34,558 nt of DNA. Origin: Bacteroidota bacterium (GTDB taxonomy: Bacteria; Bacteroidota; Bacteroidia; Chitinophagales; Chitinophagaceae). Below, piece after piece: positions 16,114 through 23,549 of the stretch. The notes beneath the pieces were generated by a model. That model did no database searches. It was not told where the DNA came from and saw only the letters and a list, made by a program, of their open reading frames with translations. The DNA lies in contig JABDCE010000027.1 of assembly GCA_013288285.1 (NCBI GenBank), positions 1-34,558 of the forward strand, written 5' to 3'. Each line of letters opens with the position of its first letter. The stretch's first letter is position 1. Made by a program: the position numbers and the translations under genes.

Positions 16114-16866
16114 ATGGATGTATTGGGATCAATAGACCGCAGTAAGTTGCCTGCGCATGTAGCCATCATTATGGATGGCAACGGGCGTTGGGCGAAAGAG
16201 CGCGGCCAGGACAGGGTATATGGCCATCATGAGGGGGTAATAAGTGTGCGCGAAATTGTGAACGCAAGTGCTGAAGTGGGTATTAAATATCTCACTTTGT
16301 ATGCATTCTCTGCTGAGAACTGGAACCGGCCAAAGGCAGAAGTGGACGCCCTTATGGAATTGCTTGTAAATACGATAAGGAAAGAAATAGAGGAACTGGA
16401 TAAAAATAATGTGCGGCTGCATATTATAGGTGATTTTGCCAGCCTGCCGTTGGTATGCCAGAAAGAACTGAATGAAGCTAAAGAAATGACGGCCGACAAC
16501 ACGGGGCTAAACCTGGTACTGGCGCTCAGCTATAGCTCGCGGCAGGAGATAGTGGAAGCTGCAAAGAAAATAGCCGTTAAAGTAGCCAGCGGTGAGCTGA
16601 AAGCAGAGGAAGTAGATAGTAAAATTTTTGAAGCACATTTGTATACAGCAGATTTTCCCGATCCGGAACTGATGATAAGGACGAGCGGAGAATACCGGAT
16701 CAGCAATTACCTGCTTTACCAGTTGGCCTATGCCGAGTTGTATTTCACCAATGTGCATTGGCCTGATTTCAGGAAAGATAATTTATATGAAGCGCTATTG
16801 AATTACCAGCAGCGTGAACGCCGTTTTGGCAAAACCAGTGAACAAATTCAAACGACCAACCAATAG
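16114..16866 (+). CDS. uppS: Isoprenyl transferase (undecaprenyl diphosphate synthase)
   Basis: A 250-residue cis-prenyltransferase that elongates farnesyl diphosphate to the undecaprenyl carrier lipid used for peptidoglycan and surface glycans. Motifs: HVAIIMDGNGRWAKERG with catalytic Asp at residue 21, LTLYAFSAENWNRP, and the C-terminal LMIRTSGEYRISNYLLYQLAYAELYF. The last motif usually reads RTSGEQRISNFLLWQ, so Tyr replaces Gln, Phe and Trp at three positions, which is conservative. Its stop lies one base before the bamA ATG, so the two are almost certainly co-transcribed. Confidence 0.96.
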   Translation: MDVLGSIDRSKLPAHVAIIMDGNGRWAKERGQDRVYGHHEGVISVREIVNASAEVGIKYLTLYAFSAENWNRPKAEVDALMELLVNTIRKEIEELDKNNVRLHIIGDFASLPLVCQKELNEAKEMTADNTGLNLVLALSYSSRQEIVEAAKKIAVKVASGELKAEEVDSKIFEAHLYTADFPDPELMIRTSGEYRISNYLLYQLAYAELYFTNVHWPDFRKDNLYEALLNYQQRERRFGKTSEQIQTTNQ

Positions 16867-16867
16867 C

Positions 16868-19531
16868 ATGTATAAAGGCGTTTTCAAATATTGTGTGTTG
16901 CTTTTTGGTATCTTATGCTTTACGAGCGGTCATGCCCAGATAGGGAGAACAGGCGGCGGAGGCCTCCAGTTCGGGCAGACGCAGGGTACCAATGATATTG
17001 AAAAGCCGAGGGAGTACGAGTTGGCCGGTATCACTGTATCAGGGGCCAAATACCTGGATAATGACCTGCTGATAGCGGTGACCAACCTGGTAGTGGGCCA
17101 GAAGGTGCACTTGCCCAATGACGAGGGTATAGCCAGGGCAGTAAAGGCATTGTGGAAGCAGGAACTTTTTTCAAACGTAGATATCACCATCACCAAGTAT
17201 GTAGATGACAAGGTATTCATTAATATAGGCGTTGAAGAACGCCCGCGCCTGAGCCGCTACAATTTCAGGAATATAAAGCCGTCTGAAGCCAAGGAAATAA
17301 AAGGAAAGCTGACACTGGTTGCAAACAAGGTGGTAACAGATGCCACCAAGAAGGAAGCAGTAGTGAGGATCAAAAAGTTCTATACCGATAAGGGTTTTGG
17401 CAGGGCGCAGGTGACCGTAATAGAAAAAAATGACTCCGCTGCCGTGAATAAGGTAATACTGACGTTTGTTATTGAAAAGGGCAATAAGACGCACGTAAAC
17501 CAGGTAAACATAGTAGGCGAGCAAAACACAACGGAAGCAAGACTGAAACGCACGTTGAAGTCTACGAAGGAAAATAGCAGGTTCACGCTTCATCCCGATC
17601 CGGAAGTAAGTGTGTACCCGGTAACGGAACGTTCGTTTGGAAAGTATATCGGCCAGTTTGGCTTCCTTACACCATCAGCAACGCTCGATGCGCTCGACCG
17701 TTATTTCAGGTTCAAGTTTGCGTCTTCTAAGTTCAACCAGAAGAAATATGAAGAGGACAAGCAGTCTTTGATCGCGTATTATAATACGCTGGGCTACCGT
17801 GATGCCTCCATTGCTTCTGATACCATATACCCTGTAAAGAACGGCAACATCAATATAGACATAAGAGTAAAAGAAGGCCGTAAATACTACTTCGGCGATA
17901 TAACCTGGAAAGGGAATACCAAGTATACCAGTGAGTTTCTTACACGCACACTGGCCATTAAGAGGGGAGATGTATACAACCAGGAACTGCTGGAAAAACG
18001 CATGGGCCGCCAGTTGAGCCCTGATGGCGGCGGAGAGGATGTGAGCAGCCTGTACATGGATGATGGTTATCTGTTCTTTAATATAGAGCCTACCGAAGTA
18101 TCGATAGTAGGGGATACGATCAATTTCGAGATGCGCATAACGGAAGGTGCGCAAGCCACTATACGCGATATAAATATAGCCGGCAATGAGCGCACCAATG
18201 AGCATGTGATACGCCGTGAGCTGCGTACCCTGCCGGGCAATAAATTCAGCCGTTCAGACCTTATCCGTTCACAGCGCGAGGTGGCTAACCTGGGTTTCTT
18301 CGACCAGGAAAAAATTGGTATCCAGCCTAAGCCGCACCCGGAAGACGGAACCGTGGATATAGACTATACCGTAGTAGAAAAATCGAGCGACCAGTTGCAG
18401 CTTTCAGCCGGTTTTGGCGGTGGGGTGAACTTCTATGGTAATGTGGGTATCACGTTCAATAACTTCTCTATCCGTAATATATTCCGTCCTAAGTTCTGGG
18501 ATCCGCTGCCTGTAGGTGATGGGCAGAAATTCTCTATCAGCTATGCGTCAAACGGGGCATATTACAATTCGCTCACTACTGCGTTTACCGAGCCATGGCT
18601 GGGTGGCCACAGGCCAAATGCGCTCACTGCTAACCTGGTGTATAGTAAGTATTCAGCAGCAGCTGTAGGTAGCGATCCTAACCTCTCCTTCCTGCGTATG
18701 GCAGGCGGCGGCCTTTCTATGGGCAAGCGCCTGAACTGGCCCGATAACTACTTCGTATTTAACTACGGTGCGTTCTATAACAACTACCTGCTGAAGGATT
18801 ATGCGCTTGTCCCCAATTTCACAGATGGGTTCAGTAACGACTTCCACTTTAAGTTCGTGTTGTCGCGCAACTCCATTACACCGTCTCCATTGTACCCTAG
18901 AGGTGGATCAAATGTATCCTTCACCTTCCAGGTGACCCCGCCATACAGTGCATTTACCGGTACAGACTATACCAATGAGTCATCGCAGCAGAAGTACAAA
19001 TGGATCGAGTACCATAAGTATAAATTTACAGCAGATTTCTACCAGCAGGTATATGGCAACCTGGTGATGCGTTTCGCAGCTAAGTATGGCTACCTGGGTT
19101 ATTACAACAAGGGTATCGGGTTCTCTCCGTTCGAGCGGTTCCAGGTGGGCGGCGATGGTCTTTCCGGCTACTCTTACTTCGTAGGAAAGGATATCATCAG
19201 CCAGCGCGGTTACGAGGTGTATGACGCCACGGCCACCATATTTAACAAGTATACCGCCGAAATGCGCTATCCGTTCTCCCTCAGCCCTACGGCCACAATC
19301 TATGGCCTGATGTTTGTGGATGCGGCAAATGCCTGGGATAATTTCTCTGAGTACAATCCGTTCAAGCTGAACAGGGATGTGGGTGTAGGTATCAGGATAT
19401 TCCTGCCTATGTTCGGGTTGCTGGGATTGGATTACGGTATAGGCATAGACAGGTATGATGCGGCCACAGGTACTACCGGGTTGAAGGATATTTCTAAATT
19501 CAACTTTATGTTAGGTTTTGAACCTGAATAA
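16868..19531 (+). CDS. bamA: Outer-membrane protein assembly factor BamA (Omp85)
   Basis: An 887-residue outer-membrane insertase. I take ATG 16868, one base after the uppS stop, rather than the GTG at 16814 inside uppS, because it gives a signal peptide (YKGVFKYCVLLFGILCFTSG, cleavage at HAQ). A short Gly-rich linker precedes a run of POTRA domains to about residue 450, with motifs such as GIARAVKALWKQELFSNV and LLEKRMGRQLS. The 16-strand barrel follows (QLQLSAGFGGGVNFYGNV to the end), with a loop-6-like region containing SQRGYEVYD and the late YGLMFVDAANAWD. It folds outer-membrane barrels, and Skp-type chaperones follow directly. Confidence 0.95.
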   Translation: MYKGVFKYCVLLFGILCFTSGHAQIGRTGGGGLQFGQTQGTNDIEKPREYELAGITVSGAKYLDNDLLIAVTNLVVGQKVHLPNDEGIARAVKALWKQELFSNVDITITKYVDDKVFINIGVEERPRLSRYNFRNIKPSEAKEIKGKLTLVANKVVTDATKKEAVVRIKKFYTDKGFGRAQVTVIEKNDSAAVNKVILTFVIEKGNKTHVNQVNIVGEQNTTEARLKRTLKSTKENSRFTLHPDPEVSVYPVTERSFGKYIGQFGFLTPSATLDALDRYFRFKFASSKFNQKKYEEDKQSLIAYYNTLGYRDASIASDTIYPVKNGNINIDIRVKEGRKYYFGDITWKGNTKYTSEFLTRTLAIKRGDVYNQELLEKRMGRQLSPDGGGEDVSSLYMDDGYLFFNIEPTEVSIVGDTINFEMRITEGAQATIRDINIAGNERTNEHVIRRELRTLPGNKFSRSDLIRSQREVANLGFFDQEKIGIQPKPHPEDGTVDIDYTVVEKSSDQLQLSAGFGGGVNFYGNVGITFNNFSIRNIFRPKFWDPLPVGDGQKFSISYASNGAYYNSLTTAFTEPWLGGHRPNALTANLVYSKYSAAAVGSDPNLSFLRMAGGGLSMGKRLNWPDNYFVFNYGAFYNNYLLKDYALVPNFTDGFSNDFHFKFVLSRNSITPSPLYPRGGSNVSFTFQVTPPYSAFTGTDYTNESSQQKYKWIEYHKYKFTADFYQQVYGNLVMRFAAKYGYLGYYNKGIGFSPFERFQVGGDGLSGYSYFVGKDIISQRGYEVYDATATIFNKYTAEMRYPFSLSPTATIYGLMFVDAANAWDNFSEYNPFKLNRDVGVGIRIFLPMFGLLGLDYGIGIDRYDAATGTTGLKDISKFNFMLGFEPE

Positions 19532-19642
19532 ACAGCAATACCAGTAGCAGCGTAAAAGTGTTAACTTTAAAATGTGACAACGAGTATTAAACTAAATGAA
19601 AAATTGAGTGTCCATTGTTTTTAACTTTTAAATGAGAAGGCT

Positions 19643-20158
19643 ATGAAAAAGGTAATGTTCATTGTTATGTTGTTTTTAACTGCTGCGTTTGGCGTTTCAG
19701 CACAGCACTATTGCATCATTGATTCGAAATACATGCTCGACAAAATGAGCGATTACAAAGATGCCCAGGCCAAGCTGGATAATATCTCGAAAGCATGGCA
19801 GGACGAGATAGACAAGCAGATGGCTGAGGTAGAGAAGATGTATAAAGGCTACCAGGCAGAGAAGCCCATGCTCTCTGACGATATGCGTACTAAGCGCCAG
19901 GACGAGATAGTAGCTAAAGAAAAGGCCGCTAAAGACCTGCAGAAACAGCGCTTTGGCTACGAAGGCGACCTGTTCAAAAAACGCCAGGAATATATCAAGC
20001 CTATACAGGACCGACTGTTTAACGCTGTACAGAAAATGGCTTCTTCAAAAGGCTACGACCTGGTACTGGACAAGGCGGGTGGCGTTACTTTGTTTTACGC
20101 TGATCCTAAGCTGGACAGAAGCGACGATGTTTTAAAAGTTCTGGGAATTAATAAATAA
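19643..20158 (+). CDS. Skp/OmpH-family periplasmic chaperone, paralog 1
   Basis: A 171-residue protein with a signal peptide (MKKVMFIVMLFLTAAFGVSAQ). Mature sequence starts HYCIIDSKYMLDKMSDYKDAQ, the OmpH pattern of a first strand leading into long charged helical hairpins (roughly residues 40-125, with Lys/Glu/Gln heptads). It ends with the strand YDLVLDKAGGVTLFYADP. Skp trimers hold unfolded barrels like a clamp and deliver them to BamA, which is encoded immediately upstream. It differs considerably from the two paralogs that follow. Confidence 0.9.
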   Translation: MKKVMFIVMLFLTAAFGVSAQHYCIIDSKYMLDKMSDYKDAQAKLDNISKAWQDEIDKQMAEVEKMYKGYQAEKPMLSDDMRTKRQDEIVAKEKAAKDLQKQRFGYEGDLFKKRQEYIKPIQDRLFNAVQKMASSKGYDLVLDKAGGVTLFYADPKLDRSDDVLKVLGINK

Positions 20159-20189
20159 CACTCACCTCACACACAAACAAAAAAACGTA

Positions 20190-20702
20190 ATGAAAAAAGT
20201 TCTGTTGTTTCTGACCTGTACATTATTAGCGGGTAACACTATTTTCGCACAGGCCAACCTGAAGATCGCTTACATCAACTCTAATGTATTGCTGATGTCT
20301 ATGCCTGAAAAAGCAAAGGCCGATTCGGACATCGTCAAATACACCAAGTCTTTCCAGGACCAGATAGACATGATGATGAAGGAATACCAGACGAAAACGC
20401 AGCAGTACCAGGCCAACGAAAAGACAATGACAGACGCGATCAAGGAAGTGAAGATGAAGGAAATACAGGATCTGCAGAACCGCATAGAAAGCACACAGCA
20501 GAGCGCGCAGGAAAAAACACAGGCGAAAAGGCAGGACCTGCTGTCGCCTATACTGGAAAAAGCAGACAAGGCTATAAAAGCGGTCGCTAAAGAAAAGGGT
20601 TACGACTTTATATTTGACGTAGCAGCGGGTGGGGCTTTGGTATTCCAGAAAGAAGAGTATGACGTCACTAACCTGGTAAAGGCCAAGCTGGGAATTAAAT
20701 AA
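20190..20702 (+). CDS. Skp/OmpH-family periplasmic chaperone, paralog 2
   Basis: A 170-residue protein with a signal peptide (MKKVLLFLTCTLLAGNTIFAQ). The first strand IAYINSNVLLMSMPEKAKAD is followed by a long coiled-coil tentacle (about residues 45-125) and the closing strands DFIFDVAAGGALVFQKEEYDVT. It lies 31 bases after paralog 1, probably on the same transcript, and ends at a hairpin terminator. It is about 85 percent identical to paralog 3, with an almost unchanged coiled-coil tip, pointing to a recent duplication or gene conversion. Confidence 0.92.
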   Translation: MKKVLLFLTCTLLAGNTIFAQANLKIAYINSNVLLMSMPEKAKADSDIVKYTKSFQDQIDMMMKEYQTKTQQYQANEKTMTDAIKEVKMKEIQDLQNRIESTQQSAQEKTQAKRQDLLSPILEKADKAIKAVAKEKGYDFIFDVAAGGALVFQKEEYDVTNLVKAKLGIK

Positions 20703-20724
20703 TGCCGGTAGGCATAGATATACC

Positions 20725-20753
20725 GCCCTGCGCCGATGGTGCGGGGCTTTTTT
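20725..20753 (+). terminator. Rho-independent terminator after Skp paralog 2
   Basis: GCCCTGCGC (20725-20733) pairs with GTGCGGGGC (20739-20747) with two G-T wobbles and a 5-base loop, followed by six T residues. It closes the uppS-bamA-skp run. Confidence 0.82.
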
Positions 20754-20806
20754 ATAGGGCCAGACGGTCTCGAAAAAGAAAGAACCGGCAGTATAATGGA
20801 ATTTAT

Positions 20807-20837
20807 TTTGTTATCTTGATTAATGACATTTACTTTG
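20807..20837 (+). promoter_or_regulatory. Promoter for Skp paralog 3
   Basis: TTTG at 20807-20810 and TTACTTTG at 20830-20837 are 19 bases apart. The -7 element matches TANNTTTG in all but the second base. The ATG is 34 bases downstream. With the terminator just upstream, it makes paralog 3 an independent unit. Confidence 0.62.
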
Positions 20838-20871
20838 CACAACTTAAAAAAACAAAAAACAAATAATTATA

Positions 20872-21381
20872 ATGAAAAAGATCGTATTGTTTTTCGCCTG
20901 TGCATTATTGATAGGCAACACGGTGTTTGCCCAGAACCTGAAACTGGCATACATCAACTCTAATGTATTACTGACATCTATGCCGGAAAAAGCCAAGGCC
21001 GATTCTGACCTTGCTAAGTATGCCAAGTCTTTCCAGGACCAGATAGACATGATGATGAAGGAATACCAGACCAAGGGCCAGCAATACCAGGCGAACGAAA
21101 AGACCATGTCGGACGCGATAAAGGAAGTGAAGATGAAGGAGATACAAGACCTGCAGAACCGAATAGAAAGCACACAGCAGAGCGCGCAGGAAAAACTGCA
21201 AGCCAAGAAGCAGGATATCTTCAGCCCGATACTGGAGAAAGCTGACAAAGCTATAAAAGCAGTGGCTAAGGAGAAGAACTATGACTTTGTATTTGATGTA
21301 GCAGCGGGCGGCGCGCTGGTGTTCCAGAAAGAAGAGTTTGACATCACCGGCCTGGTAAAAGCCAAGTTAGGTATCAAGTAA
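20872..21381 (+). CDS. Skp/OmpH-family periplasmic chaperone, paralog 3
   Basis: A 169-residue protein nearly collinear with paralog 2: signal peptide MKKIVLFFACALLIGNTVFAQ, first strand LAYINSNVLLTSMPEKAKAD, coiled-coil body, ending FVFDVAAGGALVFQKEEFDIT. Against paralog 2 there are about two dozen substitutions and one single-residue gap, concentrated in the signal peptide and after the coiled coil. Long identical nucleotide stretches remain around the segment encoding KSFQDQIDMMMKEYQTK. It has its own promoter and terminator, so it may be expressed under different conditions. Confidence 0.92.
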   Translation: MKKIVLFFACALLIGNTVFAQNLKLAYINSNVLLTSMPEKAKADSDLAKYAKSFQDQIDMMMKEYQTKGQQYQANEKTMSDAIKEVKMKEIQDLQNRIESTQQSAQEKLQAKKQDIFSPILEKADKAIKAVAKEKNYDFVFDVAAGGALVFQKEEFDITGLVKAKLGIK

Positions 21382-21404
21382 ACAACATTCCCATAAAGAT
21401 ATAG

Positions 21405-21431
21405 GCCCTGTACTTCCCGTAAGTGCAGGGC
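21405..21431 (+). terminator. Hairpin terminator after Skp paralog 3
   Basis: GCCCTGTACTT (21405-21415) pairs with AAGTGCAGGGC (21421-21431) over 11 positions with one wobble and a 5-base loop. Only three T residues follow directly, so efficiency may be moderate. Confidence 0.75.
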
Positions 21432-21466
21432 TTTGTTATAAAAGGGAACCCGATTTGTTATAACAA
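21432..21466. promoter_or_regulatory. Repeated TTTGTTATAA with a perfect palindrome upstream of the lipoprotein gene
   Basis: TTTGTTATAA occurs at 21432 and again at 21454, 22 bases apart (about two helical turns). The second copy extends into the perfect 12-base palindrome TTGTTATAACAA (21455-21466), ending 24 bases before the ATG. It looks like a regulator site overlapping the core promoter. Confidence 0.35.
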
Positions 21467-21490
21467 AAAATCACCCTTAAATTTACTCTT

Positions 21491-22237
21491 ATGAAAAAGC
21501 ATTTCCAGGTTGTTCTTGTCGTTTGTATCAGTGTGTTACTGGCATCTTGCGCCAAAGAAGGCCCTACAGGCCCCACTGGCCCTGCGGGCCCCACATACAC
21601 CGGCGATATTGACGGGCACCTGGATCTGTACGATCAGTATGGCAGCCGTGTGCTTACAGGGCTCGATAGCGCATATATCTCGCTCAATGGCGCTGCGCCT
21701 ATTATACCCAATACTGCCGGCTATTACATCTTTACCGGCGTCATCACCGGCGACTATAAAATGTATGTTTCCGCCACCAATTATGCCGCTACCGTGCTCG
21801 ACAAATTCCAATACCTTACCGATACCTTGCATAAGGACGTAAAGCTGTCTGCCTTACCTAACTTCTCACCATCTGGTTTTACTATTTACCCTTCTGTAGT
21901 AGCAGCCGGAGATTCCCTCGTCATCAGCTTTACGCCGGATACAAGAGCGCGTAATTGCATCGTGTTCTTCAACAACACGCCAGCATTAAGTAGCCTGCCC
22001 GGCGGTTACCTGCTCAATTATATTAAGGCCATTCCTGCCAATGCATCTTCCATAGTGTTGCAGATACCCAAGCAAGACATCACTAATACAGGTATCGCAT
22101 CAGGCGCCATGGTATACTATGCCGCCTATGGCTATGTAGTGGGCGATGTTTCTGTATATGAAGACCAGACCAGTGGCAGAAATGTGTACAATGCAGTAAG
22201 TGCCACCGCTGCTATAGATTCAGCGGTAGCACCTTAA
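21491..22237 (+). CDS. Lipoprotein with short collagen-like segment and carboxypeptidase-regulatory-like region
   Basis: A 248-residue lipoprotein. The signal peptide ends in the lipobox LLASC with lipidated Cys at residue 20. The residues after it (CAKEG) resemble the Lys/acidic lipoprotein export signal described for surface lipoproteins of Bacteroidota, suggesting exposure on the cell surface. A short GPTGPTGPAGP collagen-like stretch follows at about residues 24-34. A beta-rich domain begins near 38 (GDIDGHLDLYDQYGSRV...YYIFTGVITGDYKMYVSA), resembling a carboxypeptidase regulatory-like fold. The remaining about 110 residues are not recognised. Function unknown. Confidence 0.72.
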   Translation: MKKHFQVVLVVCISVLLASCAKEGPTGPTGPAGPTYTGDIDGHLDLYDQYGSRVLTGLDSAYISLNGAAPIIPNTAGYYIFTGVITGDYKMYVSATNYAATVLDKFQYLTDTLHKDVKLSALPNFSPSGFTIYPSVVAAGDSLVISFTPDTRARNCIVFFNNTPALSSLPGGYLLNYIKAIPANASSIVLQIPKQDITNTGIASGAMVYYAAYGYVVGDVSVYEDQTSGRNVYNAVSATAAIDSAVAP

Positions 22238-22261
22238 TTTATTTTCTTCCATCATTGTAGC

Positions 22262-23470
22262 TTAAACCACCTGGTTGCGCAGCAGGTCTTCAAACACATC
22301 TGGCTTGCGTATCAGTTTCGCCTTACCGTCTTTTACCAGCACCTCTGCCGGTTTCAGGCGGGAATTGAAATTGCTGCTCATCTCGAAACCGTAAGCGCCC
22401 GCATTATGGAACACAAGCAGGTCGCCCTCGCTCACTTCATTCAGCACGCGGTCCCAGGCAAAGGTATCCGTCTCGCATATATTACCTACTACGGTATAGA
22501 TGCGTTTCGCGCCATCGGGATTAGATATGTTGGAGATACGGTGGTACGACTCATAGAACATAGGGCGTATCAGGTGGTTAAAGCCTGAATTTACGCCCAC
22601 AAATACAGTGGCCGTTGTCTGCTTGATCACATTGGCTTTCACCACCAGTGAGCCGCACTCGCTCACCAGGAATTTACCCGGTTCAAACCACAGTTCTATC
22701 TTCCTGTCGTATTCTTTTTCAAATTCCTGTGCAGCCTCTGCTACCTTTTGGCCCAGGGTGGTCACATCGGTTTCGTGGTCTTCGTCTTTATAGGCTACTT
22801 TGAAGCCGCTGCCCAGGTCTATGAAGTCAAGCCCTTTGAAGTTAGCTGCTATGCCGAACATAATATCCAGCCCCCTCAGGAACACATCAATGTCCTTTAT
22901 CTCGCTGCCGGTATGCATGTGCAAACCTTGTACGTGTATGCCCGTGGCTTTTACTATGCGTTCTATATGACGCTGCTGGTGTATGGAGATACCGAATTTG
23001 CTGTCGATATGCCCGGTAGATATTTTGTAATTACCGCCGGCCTCTATGTGCGGGTTGATGCGGATACATACCGGGTAGGTGCCCCCAAACTTGTGCCCGA
23101 ACTGCTCCAGTATCGATATGTTATCAATATTCATCCGCACACCCAGTGATGCACCTTCCAGTATTTCTTTAAAGTCCACGCAGTTGGGGGTGAACAAAAT
23201 CTGGTCGGGCTTATACCCGGCCATAAGCCCCAGCTTCACTTCATTGATGCTCACGCAGTCCAGCAATGCGCCGAGGCTGCGCATGTATTTAAGTATGTTG
23301 ATGTTCGTCAGTGCCTTACAGGCGTAGAAGAACTTCGTTGGATGTCCTTTGAATGCTTCCGTCAGTTTGTGGTATTGATCGGCAATTTTTTCAGCGTGGT
23401 AAACATATACCGGTGTGCCAAATTCTGCAGCAATAGCTGCCAGCTCATTATTAGAGATCGGTTCGTACAT
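22262..23470 (-). CDS. lysA: Diaminopimelate decarboxylase
   Basis: A 402-residue PLP enzyme that converts meso-diaminopimelate to lysine, the last step of lysine synthesis. Motifs in order: FFYACKAL with the PLP-binding Lys at residue 52, VCIRINPHIEAGG, HIDSKFGIS, LHMHTGSEI, DLGSGFKV, WFEPGKFLVSECG, NICETDTFAWDR (with the substrate-contacting Cys from the partner subunit) and NAGAYGFEMSSNFN. The length is normal. A TANNTTTG-like element lies only a few bases upstream of the ATG (minus strand, 23483-23476), so the message may have almost no leader; no -33 box was found to support it. Confidence 0.95.
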   Translation of the reverse strand: MYEPISNNELAAIAAEFGTPVYVYHAEKIADQYHKLTEAFKGHPTKFFYACKALTNINILKYMRSLGALLDCVSINEVKLGLMAGYKPDQILFTPNCVDFKEILEGASLGVRMNIDNISILEQFGHKFGGTYPVCIRINPHIEAGGNYKISTGHIDSKFGISIHQQRHIERIVKATGIHVQGLHMHTGSEIKDIDVFLRGLDIMFGIAANFKGLDFIDLGSGFKVAYKDEDHETDVTTLGQKVAEAAQEFEKEYDRKIELWFEPGKFLVSECGSLVVKANVIKQTTATVFVGVNSGFNHLIRPMFYESYHRISNISNPDGAKRIYTVVGNICETDTFAWDRVLNEVSEGDLLVFHNAGAYGFEMSSNFNSRLKPAEVLVKDGKAKLIRKPDVFEDLLRNQVV

Positions 23471-23549
23471 GGGCGCAAAATTAATTCATTACATCAATAG
23501 TTGATCATTCCTACTTTATAGAAGTTCAGTTTTAAGTTTATCTTCTGAA

